A DNA stretch of 64,000 nucleotides from Streptomyces alboniger (GCF_008704395.1 NZ_CP023695.1:4092001-4156000), one strand, 5' to 3'; shown: positions 1 to 9,865, counted from the first letter of the stretch. A program made the numbers and translations. Notes: generated from the letters alone by a model not told the origin.

Positions 1-323
1 TTCGGGGTTGCGTGGGCCCTGTCGGGGGGCGGGATTGTTTGTCTGTCTGTGCGGGTGGGTGGTGGTTGCTCGCGCAGTTCCCCGCGCCCCTGGGGGGCTT
101 GTGCCGTTGGCTGTCCGCGGGTGGGTGGTGGTTGCTCGCGCAGTTCCCCGCGCCCCTGACGGGGCCTTCTGTTGTTGGTTGTCCGCGGGTGCGTCGTGGC
201 TGGTCGCGCAGTTCCCCGCGCCCCTACGGGGCACTCCGTCAGCGCCCCCGCCAGGGCCCCGTAAGGGGCGCGGGGAACGGCGCGAGCAACCACGTCCGAT
301 CCGCAGTCGCAGTACGTGCCCCT
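1..323. repeat. Cluster of streptomycete intergenic repeats, no gene
   Basis: No credible gene. Three direct copies of a unit containing gcgcagttccccgcgcccct lie at about 65-91, 131-157 and 199-225, spaced 66-68 bp. Two inverted copies follow at about 264-290 and 342-364, the last running into the end of the next gene. Reading frames here give only repetitive Arg/Ala/Pro-rich translations. Related copies occur at 11376-11424, 46097-46150 and (partial) 8140-8177 and 56923-56960. Confidence 0.8.
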
Positions 324-1256
324 TTAGGGGCGTAGGGGCGTAGGGGCGCGGGGAACCGCGCGAGGGGCCGCTGCCCGCCGCACCCGGGGGGCGAGCCAAG
401 CTCCCAGAGCCAGCAGCGTCCCTGCCCCCAGCACCACCCACCCCGCCACCCACAACGACTCCGTCAACGCGTCGTAGACGGACCCCACCGCCCCGCGGGA
501 GATGTCCGGCGGGAGGTCGGAGAGGGTGAGCGCCCGGCCGACCGCCACGGCACCCAGGAGCAGCCCCGCCGCCAGGGCGATCCCGAGCCCCGCCACCACC
601 ACCGCCCGCCGCCGGCGACCCGCGGCGAGGACCCCGCCCACCGCGGACACGGCCGCCGCCACGGGAAGCCACAGCCCCGCCGACTGGAGCAGCTGGATGA
701 CCTGCCGCAGCCACCCCAGGTCCTTGGACCGCATGACCGTGACCTCCGTGTGCTCCACGGGGATCTTGGAGGCGAACGGCACCCCGTCGTCGGACAGTTG
801 CTGCTTGATCCGCTGCGTGATCGGCGCGAGATCGATGGTGACCGCCCCGTCGGAGTCGTCGCTCAAGGCCCGCTGCACAGCGTCGTGCGCGGCCCGGTTC
901 GCCGCGTTCCAGGCGGTCTTGTACGCCGCCGTCTCCGTGAAGGACCCCGCCGCGTCCCGTACGAAGGACTCCACCGCCCCCTGCAACGGCCCCACGTCGA
1001 TCTCCTCCATGACCGCGCCGGTGACCGCGTCCGCCACGGCCGACCGCACCGCGGGGTCGGAGGCGAGCGGCGCCATCGTGGCGACGTAGTTGTCCGCGTC
1101 CCCGATCTCGTACCGCGACCAGGTGGAGAGCGCGCCGAGGGGCACGAGGAGGCAGGCCAGGACCAGGAGAACGGCGGACAGGGTGCTGCGGACGCTGCGG
1201 GGCACGCATCCCAGGCAAGGCCCCGCTCGCACGGGACGCGAGCGGGGCGACTGCAT
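324..1256 (-). CDS. Multi-pass membrane protein of unknown function
   Basis: About 310 residues starting at the ATG whose first residues are MQSPRSR. One membrane segment lies at about residues 22-43. A polar, probably extracytoplasmic region follows (about 45-195), then three hydrophobic segments near 200-218, 222-247 and 272-296. I recognise no catalytic motif. The frame stays open upstream through the permease gene, but that extension is antisense-like Arg-rich sequence. The last residues (AVPRAPTPLRP) are encoded by a copy of the intergenic repeat, so the repeat appears to supply the C-terminus and stop codon. It follows the ABC exporter genes on the same strand but has its own 50-bp gap, so a shared function is not shown. 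Confidence 0.7.
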   Translation of the reverse strand: MQSPRSRPVRAGPCLGCVPRSVRSTLSAVLLVLACLLVPLGALSTWSRYEIGDADNYVATMAPLASDPAVRSAVADAVTGAVMEEIDVGPLQGAVESFVRDAAGSFTETAAYKTAWNAANRAAHDAVQRALSDDSDGAVTIDLAPITQRIKQQLSDDGVPFASKIPVEHTEVTVMRSKDLGWLRQVIQLLQSAGLWLPVAAAVSAVGGVLAAGRRRRAVVVAGLGIALAAGLLLGAVAVGRALTLSDLPPDISRGAVGSVYDALTESLWVAGWVVLGAGTLLALGAWLAPRVRRAAAPRAVPRAPTPLRP

Positions 1257-1306
1257 ATGGGGCAAAGAGATCAGCCGACAGAGCAGACCAGGAGGCGCAG
1301 CACCCG

Positions 1307-2155
1307 CTACTTGCGGTTGTACAACCGCATGGTCACCGGCCCGAACACCCCCACCAGCAGCACCACCCACCCCAGCGTCCACATCAGCTCCGTCGTCGGC
1401 GACGTGCCGTCCATCAGGGCGCGGACCGCCGAGGAGACATGGGTGATGGGGTTGTTGTTGACGAAGGCCTGGAGCCAGCCCGGCATCGTCTCGGGCTTCA
1501 CGAAGATGTCGCTGAGGAACGTCAGCGGGAAGATCACCATCATGCTGACGCCCATCACCGACTTCTCCGTGCGCAGCAGCAGCCCGAACATCGTCCAGAT
1601 CCACGAGAACGCGAAGGAGAAGACGAGCAGCACCGCGATACCGCCGACCACGCCGAGCAGGCCGCCGTCGGGGCGGAAGCCCATGATGAGGCCGACGGTC
1701 AGGATGACGACGGAAGCGATGGCATAGCGCAGGGCGTCGCCGAGGAGGTAGCCGACCATCGTCGAGGGGCGCCAGATCGGCAGCGTACGGAAGCGGTCGA
1801 AGACGCCCTTCTCGATGTCGGTGTTGACCGAGACGCCCGTATACATCGTGATCATGACCACGGACATCACCAGGATGCCCGGCAGCAGGTACTGGATGTA
1901 CTCCTGCGGCGACCCGGCCAGCGCGCCCCCGAACAGGTACGTGTACATCAGCACCATCATGATCGGGAAGGCCGTGACGTCGAACAGCTGCTCCGGTACG
2001 TGCTTGATCTTCAGCATCGCGCGCCAGCCGAAGGTGAGGCAGGCGGAGAGCGCGCTGGGCCGGGGCGGCCGCTCGGTGGCGATGAGGAGTTCGGCGAGGG
2101 ACTCGGTCCTGACGGGCGCGAGGTCCTGGGTCTCGGTGGGGGCGGTGGCGCTCAT
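1307..2155 (-). CDS. ABC-2 type exporter permease, DrrB-like
   Basis: 282 residues. The membrane half of a two-gene ABC exporter of the daunorubicin-resistance (DrrAB) type. After a polar N-terminus (about 45 residues) come about six hydrophobic segments. The segment from about residue 90 ([13 protein letters not shown]) and the [10 protein letters not shown] loop are typical of the ABC-2 permease family. Its ATG overlaps the stop of the ATPase gene by four bases (ATGA), indicating translational coupling. The substrate cannot be read from sequence; relatives export hydrophobic drugs or lipids. Confidence 0.92.
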   Translation of the reverse strand: MSATAPTETQDLAPVRTESLAELLIATERPPRPSALSACLTFGWRAMLKIKHVPEQLFDVTAFPIMMVLMYTYLFGGALAGSPQEYIQYLLPGILVMSVVMITMYTGVSVNTDIEKGVFDRFRTLPIWRPSTMVGYLLGDALRYAIASVVILTVGLIMGFRPDGGLLGVVGGIAVLLVFSFAFSWIWTMFGLLLRTEKSVMGVSMMVIFPLTFLSDIFVKPETMPGWLQAFVNNNPITHVSSAVRALMDGTSPTTELMWTLGWVVLLVGVFGPVTMRLYNRK

Positions 2156-3189
2156 GCCGTGGCCTCCTTCTGCGAGTCCTTCTGCGAGTGCTTCTGCGTG
2201 TCGGTCGCGGGGACGGAGTGACCGGCGTCCGCACCGGTCAGGGCGAGGAAGACCTCGTCCAGGCTGGGCTGGCCCAGCGCGAAGTTGTCGACGGTGATGC
2301 CGGCGTGGGCCAGCTCGGCCAGCGCCCGCGAGGCCTGCTCGGCGGCGCCGCGGCCGTTGAGGGCGCCGTCGTCCGTGCCGACGCGGGCCGTCAGCGCGAC
2401 CGGGTCGGGCTCCAGCTGGATCTGCGCGTCGAGCACCGCGCCGAGCAGCCGCGCCGCTTCCTCGCGCTGGTCGGCCTCCCGCAGCCGCACGTGCACCGAG
2501 CCGGCGCCGACCGACGCCTTCAGCTCGCCCTTGGTGCCCTCGGCGATCACCTTGCCCTTGTCGATGACGGCGATGCGGGCGGCCAACTGGTCGGCCTCGT
2601 CGAGGTACTGGGTGGTGAGCAGGACCGTGGTGCCGTGGGCGACGACCGCGCGCACGATGTCCCAGACCTGGTTGCGGCTGCGCGGGTCGAGGCCGGTCGT
2701 CGGCTCGTCCAGGAAGAGCAGGTCGGGGGTGTTGAGGATGGACGCGGCGATGTCGATGCGCCGCCGCATGCCGCCGGAGTAGTTCTTCACCTGGCGACCG
2801 GCCGCCTCGGTCAGGCCGAACGCTTCGAGGAGCTGTCCGGCGCGGTCACGCGCCGCCTTCTTGGTGTGGCCGGTGAGGCGGCCCAGCAGGATCAGGTTCT
2901 CCAGGCCGGTCAGGTCCTCGTCGACCGACGCGTACTGCCCGGTGAGGCTGACCAGGCCGCGTACGGCGTCGGCCTCCCGCACCACGTCGTGGCCGAAGAC
3001 GTGCGCCTCGCCGCCGTCGGGACGCAGGAGCGTGGCGAGCATCTTGACCGCCGTGGTCTTGCCCGCGCCGTTCGGCCCGAGTACGCCGTAGACCGTGCCG
3101 GCCCGGACGGTGAGGTCGATGCCGTCGACCGCGCGGTTGTCGCCGAAGGTCTTGACCAGACCCGCGGTCTCGATGGCCAGGGTGCTCAT
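2152..3189 (-). CDS. ABC exporter ATP-binding protein, DrrA-like
   Basis: 345 residues. Energises the permease encoded immediately downstream. Walker A is GPNGAGKTT (about residue 40), the signature is YSGGMRRR, Walker B is [12 protein letters not shown], and the H-loop position carries Gln ([11 protein letters not shown]), as is common in the DrrA group. A C-terminal extension of about 100 residues ends in [13 protein letters not shown], a DrrA-family tail that contacts the permease. The ATG start at 3189 is chosen because the upstream open frame is low-complexity. The C-terminus carries a short repeat of [11 protein letters not shown] type. Confidence 0.94.
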   Translation of the reverse strand: MSTLAIETAGLVKTFGDNRAVDGIDLTVRAGTVYGVLGPNGAGKTTAVKMLATLLRPDGGEAHVFGHDVVREADAVRGLVSLTGQYASVDEDLTGLENLILLGRLTGHTKKAARDRAGQLLEAFGLTEAAGRQVKNYSGGMRRRIDIAASILNTPDLLFLDEPTTGLDPRSRNQVWDIVRAVVAHGTTVLLTTQYLDEADQLAARIAVIDKGKVIAEGTKGELKASVGAGSVHVRLREADQREEAARLLGAVLDAQIQLEPDPVALTARVGTDDGALNGRGAAEQASRALAELAHAGITVDNFALGQPSLDEVFLALTGADAGHSVPATDTQKHSQKDSQKEATA

Positions 3190-3298
3190 GTCCGTCCGCC
3201 CTCTCGCAAGGAGTGTCGTCGGGAGTGCAGACCGGTCGCGCGGCCGAAAGTCATCGGTGAGGGGCGCCGCAGGGCCCCGCCGGGCTTGGGAGGGCTCC

Positions 3299-3331
3299 GG
3301 TGGCTTCGGTGGCTCCGGTGGCTCCGGTGGA
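3299..3331. repeat. 9-bp tandem repeat (ggtggctcc type)
   Basis: Short run of ggtggcttc/ggtggctcc units in the 192-bp gap between the divergent ABC ATPase gene and the SH3-like gene. It lies upstream of both starts; any regulatory role is speculative. Confidence 0.6.
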
Positions 3332-3381
3332 ACGCTCGGCCGAACGGGTGTTTCCTGGATGAGGGGACGAGGAGGCCGATC

Positions 3382-3825
3382 ATGCGAATCGCTCTGACCC
3401 TGGGGGCGGCCTGCGCGGCAGCCGTACTCACAGCCGGATCCGCCGCCACCGCCACCGCGTCCACGCCCGCGTCCACGCCCGCGTCCACGCCCGCGTCCAC
3501 GCCCGCCGGCAACGACGGCTCGGTCATCTGGGGCACCGTCGTCTCCGGTCCCGATCTGAAGGTCAGGGACCAGCCGGCCACCAGCGGCGAGATCGTCGCG
3601 AAGCTGCCGCACGGCAGTCAGGACCGCGTCGAATGCGTCACGCACGGCACCGCTGTCCACGGCGACCCGCACTGGTACTGGCTGAGCGGCGTCCGCGGCT
3701 GGGTGAGCGCGGCGTACGTCGACACCGGCGGCCGCCACGTGCCGAGCTGCACCTCCGCCGACCCGTGCCCCCAGTGGCGTGACCGGGACTGCCACCACGA
3801 CCCGTGCGCCGAGCACAACCACTGA
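3382..3825 (+). CDS. Secreted SH3-like domain protein
   Basis: 147 residues with a clear signal peptide ([20 protein letters not shown], Ala-X-Ala region near 25-27). Next come four STPA tetrapeptides and then a bacterial SH3-like region (about 45-115; motifs [20 protein letters not shown] and GWVSAAYVD). A Cys/His-rich tail follows. SH3-like domains in exported proteins usually bind cell wall. The ATG at 3382 follows a GAGGACGAGGAGG-type ribosome binding site. The tail has six or more Cys/His residues ([14 protein letters not shown]), which could form disulfides or bind metal; this is inference. Confidence 0.85.
   Translation: MRIALTLGAACAAAVLTAGSAATATASTPASTPASTPASTPAGNDGSVIWGTVVSGPDLKVRDQPATSGEIVAKLPHGSQDRVECVTHGTAVHGDPHWYWLSGVRGWVSAAYVDTGGRHVPSCTSADPCPQWRDRDCHHDPCAEHNH
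3457..3504 (+). repeat. Four perfect 12-bp tandem repeats in coding sequence
   Basis: Four consecutive identical copies of gcgtccacgccc, each encoding A-S-T-P, in the linker between signal peptide and SH3-like domain. Copy number can change without shifting the frame. Confidence 0.95.
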
Positions 3826-3894
3826 CCGCACATGAGCCGCGACCACTGACCGCATGACCGTATAACCGCACGACTGCACGGAAGGGGACCAGCC

Positions 3895-4317
3895 ATGGCA
3901 CACGCCGCACCCGTCCACTCCAGGCGCTCCAGGCACTCCGGGCCCGCCACGCCCCGCTCAGGGGCGGCCTCGACCCCCGCCGCCCGCTGGGCGGGCCTCG
4001 CTCTGCTGATGGGCGTCGTCTACGGCCTCTGGGCCTGCGCGATCCGGCGCGACGGCGGGCCGATCACCACCGGCAACGTCCTGTTCGGCGTGGTCACCGG
4101 TCTCCTCTTCGCCGCCCTCATGCTGGCCGTGCACCGGGTGGCGCCCACGCTCCCCCGCGAGCTGCGCGCCCTGTCCTGGGCGGCGTTCGCGGGGGTCGCC
4201 TTCGGGTTCCTCTACAGCCTGGCCGGGGCGAGTGTGCTGCGGTCCACGGTCATGGCCCTGTTGATCGCCGGGGGCGTCTTCGCGGTGACCTTCTACCGGT
4301 ACTACACCACCGAGTGA
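3895..4317 (+). CDS. Small multi-pass membrane protein
   Basis: 140 residues, ATG after GGAAGGGG. A polar, Ser/Arg/His-rich N-terminus (about 30 residues) is followed by about four hydrophobic segments (near 33-48, 62-80, 93-112, 115-133). The end is FYRYYTTE. I do not recognise a named family. It lies 69 bp after the SH3-like gene on the same strand, so they could be co-transcribed. Confidence 0.75.
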   Translation: MAHAAPVHSRRSRHSGPATPRSGAASTPAARWAGLALLMGVVYGLWACAIRRDGGPITTGNVLFGVVTGLLFAALMLAVHRVAPTLPRELRALSWAAFAGVAFGFLYSLAGASVLRSTVMALLIAGGVFAVTFYRYYTTE

Positions 4318-4323
4318 GCGGTA

Positions 4324-5802
4324 CTACTCCGCCGAGTGACCCGCCTGGCCCCTGCCCCGGCCCCGGGCCCGGTTTCCGCCCCCCAGCCGGTGCGCCGCGA
4401 GCAGTGAAGCGGCCAGCACCAGCGCCGAGTTGACGGCGAACGCAACGCTCACCCCGGACAGCACCGCCTCCGGAGCGGCGCCCGCGCCCGTCCCAGTCCG
4501 GGCCGCCACGATCGCGCTCATCACCGGGATGCCGAGGGTGATGCCGACCTGCTGGGTCATCGTGGCGAGCCCGGTCGCGAGGCCCTGTTCGGAGTCGGGC
4601 AGGCCGGACGTGGCGGTCACCATGAAGGCGACGATCAGCAGCATGTTGCCGACGCCGCCGACGAAGGCCGCGGCGAGTACCAGCCAGATCCAGCCCCCCG
4701 AGGTGCCGAGCGCGACGAGGGAGGCCGTGGCGGCGGCCTGGACGGCACCGCCGCCGAGGATCGTGGCACGGCCCCCGAACCGGCTCACCGCCCGGCCGCC
4801 CAGCATCCCGCCGAGCACCGTGCCGAGGCCGAGCACGCCGAACGCGAGTCCGGTCGCGAGCGCCGAGTAGCCGAGCACCTCCTGGAGGTAGAGCGTCAGG
4901 AGGAACACCAGCGAGGTCTCCGTGGCGAAGGCGATGAGCCCCGCCGCGTTGCCCCAGACCACCGTGCGGCGCCGCATGATGCGCACGGGGACCAGGGGCG
5001 CCGCCGACCGCCGCTCCACGCCCCGGAAGGCGAGGAGCAGGGCCGCACCCGCCACCAGCGCGGTGAGCGCCACCGGGTCGCCCCAGCCGCTCTCGCCCGC
5101 CCGCGTCAGCCCGTACACGAGGGCCAGCAGGCCGCCCGTGACCGTCACCGCGCCCGGCACGTCCAGGCGGTGCCTGCACACGATCCGGGAGTCGGTGAGC
5201 AGCGCGGGCGCGAGGGCGACGACGGCCGCGGCGACCGGCACGTTGATGAGGAACGCCCAGCGCCAGGAGAGCAGGTCCGTGAGGAGCCCGCCGAGGAGCG
5301 CCCCGGTGGTGAAACCGGCGGACATGAGCGCGCCGTTGAGCCCGAGCGCCCGGTCCCGCTGGGGCCCTTCGCGGAACGCCGTGGTGAGCAGCGAGAGCCC
5401 CGCGGGGGTGACGGCCGCGGTGGCGAGCCCCTGCAACACCCGGGCCGCCAACAGGACTTCCGGAGTGGTGGCGAGCCCGCCGAGAGCCGACGACAGGCCG
5501 AGAAGAGCCATCCCGCCGATGAAGAGCCGCTTGCGCCCGAAGAGGTCGGCGATCCGTCCGAGGAGGAGCGTGAAGCCGGCCGCGGCGAGGGCGAAGGAGG
5601 TGGCGATCCACTGGAGCCGGGCGAGGGGGAACCCGAGCCCCTCCCCGACGACGGGGAGGGCGACGTTCAGGATGGAGAAGTCCACGGCGACCATGAACTG
5701 CGAGCCGAGAAGAAGGACGAGGACGACCTTCTGCCGGCGGCTCATCGCTCCCGGCCGCTTCGGCGCGCGGGCCGGGGGCGGCGTGGCGGCGGCGGGCCTC
5801 AC
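4324..5802 (-). CDS. MFS drug exporter, DHA2-like (14-TM type)
   Basis: 492 residues if the GTG at 5802 is used; that start overlaps the upstream stop by four bases (GTGA) behind GGAG. An ATG at 5745 (MSRRQK) with a gggagcg site would give 473 residues. The N-terminal half carries the MFS antiporter pattern (GRIADLFGRKRLFIGG, VLQGLATAAVTPAGLSLL) and about 14 hydrophobic segments are visible, as in proton-driven multidrug exporters. Coupling to the secreted SGNH hydrolase and the divergent LysR regulator suggest one regulated unit. The substrate is unknown. Confidence 0.9.
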   Translation of the reverse strand: MRPAAATPPPARAPKRPGAMSRRQKVVLVLLLGSQFMVAVDFSILNVALPVVGEGLGFPLARLQWIATSFALAAAGFTLLLGRIADLFGRKRLFIGGMALLGLSSALGGLATTPEVLLAARVLQGLATAAVTPAGLSLLTTAFREGPQRDRALGLNGALMSAGFTTGALLGGLLTDLLSWRWAFLINVPVAAAVVALAPALLTDSRIVCRHRLDVPGAVTVTGGLLALVYGLTRAGESGWGDPVALTALVAGAALLLAFRGVERRSAAPLVPVRIMRRRTVVWGNAAGLIAFATETSLVFLLTLYLQEVLGYSALATGLAFGVLGLGTVLGGMLGGRAVSRFGGRATILGGGAVQAAATASLVALGTSGGWIWLVLAAAFVGGVGNMLLIVAFMVTATSGLPDSEQGLATGLATMTQQVGITLGIPVMSAIVAARTGTGAGAAPEAVLSGVSVAFAVNSALVLAASLLAAHRLGGGNRARGRGRGQAGHSAE

Positions 5803-7067
5803 AGCTGCTCCAGTTCGACCGCGCGGGCCATGGCCCGGTAACCGGCCTCGTTCGGGTGCAGGTGGTCGCCGCTGTCGTACTCGGGGGCGATCCGCTCCGG
5901 GTCGGCCGGGTCGGCGAGGGCCTTGTCGAAGTCGACGTACGCGTCGTACTCGCCGGACGTGCGCACCCACGCGTTGAACTCGTCGCTCACGGCGGCGGCG
6001 TGCGGCCCGTAGTGGTCGGAGCCGCCGAGCGGCAGCAGTGTCGCGCCCACGACCTTCAGGCCCTTGGCGCGGGCCTCGCGGATCAGTCTCCGGTGGCCGT
6101 CGATGAGCTGGCGGGCGGAGACGGTCGGGCCGGGCTTGTAGGTGGGTTTGTCGGTCTCGCTGAAGCCGATGTCGTTGACGCCTTCGAGGACGACGACCGT
6201 GCCGACGCCGGGCAGGTCGAGGGCGTCCCGCGCGAACCGGTTGGCGCTCTTCTCGCCGTACCAGGCAGAGTCGTTGAGGACCATGTTGCCGCCGATGCCG
6301 GCGTTGAGGACGGGCCGCTGGCCGCCCGCCTTGGCGAGGCGCTCGGCGAGGGCGTCGGACCAGCGGCGGTTCCGGTCGGTGGAGGAGGCGAAGCCGTCGG
6401 TGATGGAGTCGCCGAAGAGGACGACGCCGTCCCGCTCGGCGGGCCGGGGGCCGCTGACGTCCACGCCCGAGAGGTAGTACCAGGACTCCGTCGACGCGCC
6501 GAAGGCCTCGGCGCCCGGGTCGGCGGTGTGGTCGCCGTCCGCGCGGTAGCTGGTCGCGAAGGCCTGGGCGTGGAAGGTGGCGGGGCCGGTCGTGCCCGAG
6601 AAGTGCAGTGTGACGGTCACCGACTCGAAGGCGTCGAGCTTCAATCCCGCCGCGTCACTGGATAGTTGGCCCCCGGCAGGGATGGTGACGGACCGTTTCC
6701 CGTCGAAGGTGAGCCGCCGCACCGACCCCTTCTCCACGGCGGCGCCCTTCTCCGTCCGGGCGACGGTGGCGCTCTCGACGCGCAGCGGCGAAGCCCCGTA
6801 CGCGTTGGAGAGCCGGATGCGGGCTCTGGTGCCGCCCTCGGTGACGCGCACGACCTGGCGCAGGGTCTGGCGGTCGAATCCGGCCTCGGACCAGTTGGCA
6901 TCGAAGCCGGCGCTGGGCCGCTGCGGGGCGGCCGCCCAGGCGGCGGACCACCCCGGCCCCCGGTCCTGTACGGCCGGGGAGGCGTGGGCGCCGGTCAGTG
7001 CGGCCCCGGCGGTCAGGGCGAGCGCGGAGGCGGTGGCGACGACGGACAAACGGGCACGCGAAATCAT
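5799..7067 (-). CDS. Secreted SGNH/GDSL-family esterase
   Basis: 422 residues. The signal peptide covers about residues 1-29 (LSVVATASALALTAGAALTG). An N-terminal beta-rich region (about 35-215) precedes the SGNH hydrolase domain. Block I is FGDSITDGF (nucleophile Ser), block II is AGIGGNMVLND, block III is EGVNDIG, and block V is SGDHLHPNEAGY (Asp and His). All catalytic residues are present. This two-part layout is typical of Streptomyces extracellular acyl-ester hydrolases. Start ATG 7067; the stop overlaps the MFS exporter start. Divergent from the LysR gene across 154 bp. Confidence 0.9.
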   Translation of the reverse strand: MISRARLSVVATASALALTAGAALTGAHASPAVQDRGPGWSAAWAAAPQRPSAGFDANWSEAGFDRQTLRQVVRVTEGGTRARIRLSNAYGASPLRVESATVARTEKGAAVEKGSVRRLTFDGKRSVTIPAGGQLSSDAAGLKLDAFESVTVTLHFSGTTGPATFHAQAFATSYRADGDHTADPGAEAFGASTESWYYLSGVDVSGPRPAERDGVVLFGDSITDGFASSTDRNRRWSDALAERLAKAGGQRPVLNAGIGGNMVLNDSAWYGEKSANRFARDALDLPGVGTVVVLEGVNDIGFSETDKPTYKPGPTVSARQLIDGHRRLIREARAKGLKVVGATLLPLGGSDHYGPHAAAVSDEFNAWVRTSGEYDAYVDFDKALADPADPERIAPEYDSGDHLHPNEAGYRAMARAVELEQL

Positions 7068-7221
7068 CGAAGACTCCAGGGAGTTGGGAGGAAGGGGGCC
7101 GTCCCGGCGGTGCGCCGGACCGACAACCCAAAGATCCGCCGAACCCGATGGCTCATCAACGACGATCCGTGAAACGATCTGCGTGCAGCGCTTATCGATG
7201 CAGGTCACAGGGGGGTACGCA

Positions 7222-8130
7222 ATGGAACGGCAGGAGTTGGAGACCTTCCTGACGCTGGCCGAGGAGCTGCATTTCGGCCGCACCGCCGAGCGGCTGCTGC
7301 TCTCCCAGGCGCGGGTCAGCCAGACGCTGAAGAAGCTGGAGCGCAGGATCGGCGCCCCGCTCTTCGAGCGCACCAGCCGGGTGGTGCGGATGTCACCGCT
7401 GGGGCGGCAGTTGTACGAGGATGTCGCGCCGCTGCACGCTCAGATGGAGGCGGCGGTGGCGCGCGCGAAGGACTCCGCGCGGGGCGTCGAGGGCGTGCTG
7501 AACGTCGGCTTCCTCGGCTCGGGCGCGGGTTCGCTGACGGCGCCGGTCCTCGCGACGTTCCGCGAGCGCTGCCCCGGGTGCGAGGTGACGATGCGGGAGA
7601 CGCAGTTCCAGGACCCGCTGGGGGCGCTGCGCGGCGGCGAGATCGACCTGCTCTTCACGTGCCTGCCGGTGGAGGAGCCGGACCTGACGGTCGGGCCCGT
7701 CGTCATCAGGGAACCCCGGCTCCTGGCGATGCCGCTCGGCCACCCGCTCGCCGGCCGGACGTCGGTGTCCCTGGAGGAGATGGCGGGCGAGACGTTCTTC
7801 GGCGTGGTCAACAGCGCGCCCGCGTACTGGTGGGACTTCCACGTCCCGCCGCGTACGCCCAGTGGGCGGCCGATCCGTCGCGGCCAGGCGGTGGCGTCGT
7901 TCCAGGAGCTGATGACGCTGATCGCGACGGGGAGGGGGATCTCCCCGGTGATCGCCTCCGTGGAGCGGTACTACTCACGTCCTGACGTGACGTTCGTCCC
8001 TCTACGGGATGTTCCGGCGGCGGAGGTGGCGCTGATCCACCGATCGGGTACGCCGGGCCCCCGCGTGGGGGCGTTCATCCGGGCGGTGGCCGACACGGTC
8101 ACCGCGAACGGCGGCCCCGCCGCGTTCTGA
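7222..8130 (+). CDS. LysR-family transcriptional regulator
   Basis: 302 residues. The N-terminal winged HTH (residues 1-60: ELETFLTLAEELHFGRTAERL, then QARVSQTLKKLERRIGAPLF) is classic LysR. The rest is a periplasmic-binding-protein-like effector domain (from about residue 90, GVLNVGFLG). Start ATG 7222, six bases after a GGGGGG run. LysR proteins commonly control the divergent neighbour, so the SGNH hydrolase/MFS operon is the likely target through the 154-bp shared intergenic region. The effector is unknown. Confidence 0.93.
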   Translation: MERQELETFLTLAEELHFGRTAERLLLSQARVSQTLKKLERRIGAPLFERTSRVVRMSPLGRQLYEDVAPLHAQMEAAVARAKDSARGVEGVLNVGFLGSGAGSLTAPVLATFRERCPGCEVTMRETQFQDPLGALRGGEIDLLFTCLPVEEPDLTVGPVVIREPRLLAMPLGHPLAGRTSVSLEEMAGETFFGVVNSAPAYWWDFHVPPRTPSGRPIRRGQAVASFQELMTLIATGRGISPVIASVERYYSRPDVTFVPLRDVPAAEVALIHRSGTPGPRVGAFIRAVADTVTANGGPAAF

Positions 8131-8198
8131 CGGTTCTCCCGTGCGGGCGCGAGCAACCACGACGCACCCGCAGAAAGGCCGCCGCCCAAGACCGCCCG

Positions 8199-8645
8199 TC
8201 AGGGCCCCGCGCTGTCGGGACGGTCCGTGCAGAGCGCCCAGATGACGAAGACGCCGATCGCGATCGAGATGAACGCCCACACCGGCGTATACGGCAGCCA
8301 CAGGAACTGCGCCACGATGCCCAGCGCCGCCAGCGCCACGCCCGTAGCCTTCGCCCAGCTCGCGCCCTTGAGGATGCCCCAGCCGACGACGACGATGACG
8401 ATGCCGAGCACCAGGTGGATCCAGCCCCACGCGGTGAGGCTGAACTTGTAGACGTAGTCGCCGATCCGCGTGTAGACGTCGTCCTTGGCGATGCCAGCGA
8501 TCCCCGCGAACGCGCCGAGGAGCCCGTTGACCAGCATCAGGACCCCCGCGAACAGGGTGCCGCCGGTGGTCCACACGTCCTCGTCGCCGCCGTGGCCCGG
8601 CTTGCTGTGATCCGGCTTGCCGTGGTGCGTGGTCGCGCCGCTCAT
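8199..8645 (-). CDS. DUF7144-like four-TM membrane protein
   Basis: 148 residues from ATG 8645, which follows GGGGTGG; a GTG six bases upstream is an alternative. A His-rich polar N-terminus (about 28 residues) precedes four hydrophobic segments. The pattern GWIHLVLGIVIVVVGWGIL followed by GASWAKATGV matches the actinobacterial DUF7144 family, of unknown function. Stand-alone gene. Confidence 0.85.
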   Translation of the reverse strand: MSGATTHHGKPDHSKPGHGGDEDVWTTGGTLFAGVLMLVNGLLGAFAGIAGIAKDDVYTRIGDYVYKFSLTAWGWIHLVLGIVIVVVGWGILKGASWAKATGVALAALGIVAQFLWLPYTPVWAFISIAIGVFVIWALCTDRPDSAGP

Positions 8646-8746
8646 GGCCACCCCATCTCTCGCTGTCAGGACTCACAGCGTGTGACGGGCCCTGCGGGGA
8701 GGCGACCGGGCCTACTCCGAACGGGTGATGGGTGAGGGGTGGCGGG

Positions 8747-9703
8747 TTACGACGCCGACCCGTCGGCGACCGCCCGCGTGATCGCCGCCGCCATCCGCCG
8801 GATGCCCGGCGAACGGACCGGGCACGGCCGGGACTTGGCCGTGGTCGGCGCCAGACAGAAGTGCAGGTAGTCGTCGCCCCGGTGCAGAGCGGTCCGCCCC
8901 CGCCCGGGCTCGGTGCAGTACGCGGGGTTCTTGGTCTCGTACGCGGTACACGGCAGCTTCTCCGCCCACGTGTACCGCGCGGACGCCGGGGCGACGGCGC
9001 GGCCCGCGTCGGCGACGAGGCCGTTCGAGGCGCGGGCCTGTGCCTGGTAGAGGCCGTTGACGCGGCGGACGCGGTCGGGAGTGATGGGGTCGGGGCCCTG
9101 GAGGACCCACACGATGCGGGGCCGGTCCGCCCCGGCGGCGGAGTTGATCTGGCCGACCAGCGCACGCGCGTCCGCCGCGTACCGGTCGAAGTACTTCTCG
9201 CGGGCCTTGTCGTACGTGATGCCGTCCATGCAGGGCGTGTAGCCCCACGCGTTGCCCCAGAACTGGAGTACGACGTAATCGGGCCGCTCGGCCCGGACGA
9301 GGGCGGCGGCCTTGTGCCGGTCGGGGACGAGGGAGTCCTTGCCGGTGCCGTCGAGGTAGTCGCACAGGGTGGTGCCCGAGTAGGGCGCGCTGCGGTAGCG
9401 GGCGCCGAGCCCGTCCTTGAGCTGGGCGCCGAGGACGTCCTGGTTCTCCATGGCGAGGGAGTCACCGAGGTAGAGCACCTTCGGGGCTTTCCGGTGCCGG
9501 GTGGCCGAGGTGGAGGACGGGGCGGGGGAGCGGGCGTCGGGGCGGTCGGCGCCGGACTGGCCGGCGTCGGCGGGCCCTGGGCGCTTGGGTACGGGCGCGG
9601 CGGCCCGCGTCTCGCCCCCGGACCCCGGATCACCGCACGCCCCCAGCAGCAGCGCGCCCGCCAGCACCCCGGCGCCCACCCCCATGCCCCACAGCCTTCG
9701 CAC
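8747..9703 (-). CDS. SGNH-hydrolase-like lipoprotein
   Basis: 318 residues, GTG start. The lipoprotein signal (GVLAGALLLGAC) places the mature N-terminal Cys at about residue 23. A Pro/Ser-rich linker (about 25-73) follows, then an SGNH-like domain: LYLGDSLAMEN (nucleophile Ser), LQFWGNAWG (Asn block) and GDDYLHFC (Asp/His). Relatives are annotated as SGNH/GDSL or DUF459-like hydrolases acting on acyl groups of envelope polymers. The substrate is unknown. Confidence 0.8.
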   Translation of the reverse strand: MRRLWGMGVGAGVLAGALLLGACGDPGSGGETRAAAPVPKRPGPADAGQSGADRPDARSPAPSSTSATRHRKAPKVLYLGDSLAMENQDVLGAQLKDGLGARYRSAPYSGTTLCDYLDGTGKDSLVPDRHKAAALVRAERPDYVVLQFWGNAWGYTPCMDGITYDKAREKYFDRYAADARALVGQINSAAGADRPRIVWVLQGPDPITPDRVRRVNGLYQAQARASNGLVADAGRAVAPASARYTWAEKLPCTAYETKNPAYCTEPGRGRTALHRGDDYLHFCLAPTTAKSRPCPVRSPGIRRMAAAITRAVADGSAS

Positions 9704-9865
9704 GCGGCAACCCCCACCCCAGACAGCCGAAACGGCCCCCAGGCAAACACATGCGCGACGGCGACGGAAGGCGTCGGCCTGCCAAGTACGGCCGGGCGCC
9801 CTTCGGCCGAAGGTCTACGGGACCTTGGCCGAAGAGGGCGCCGCGGTGAGGCGTCCGGACAGTTC

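Noticed and set aside
8..343. Two open frames inside the first 343 bases
   Set aside because: Translations follow the DNA repeat (AVPRAP, AQFPAPL) and have no protein character.
5170..5841. Plus-strand open frame rich in Glu/Arg/Gly over the MFS gene
   Set aside because: Antisense shadow of the exporter coding strand; no start signal or domain.
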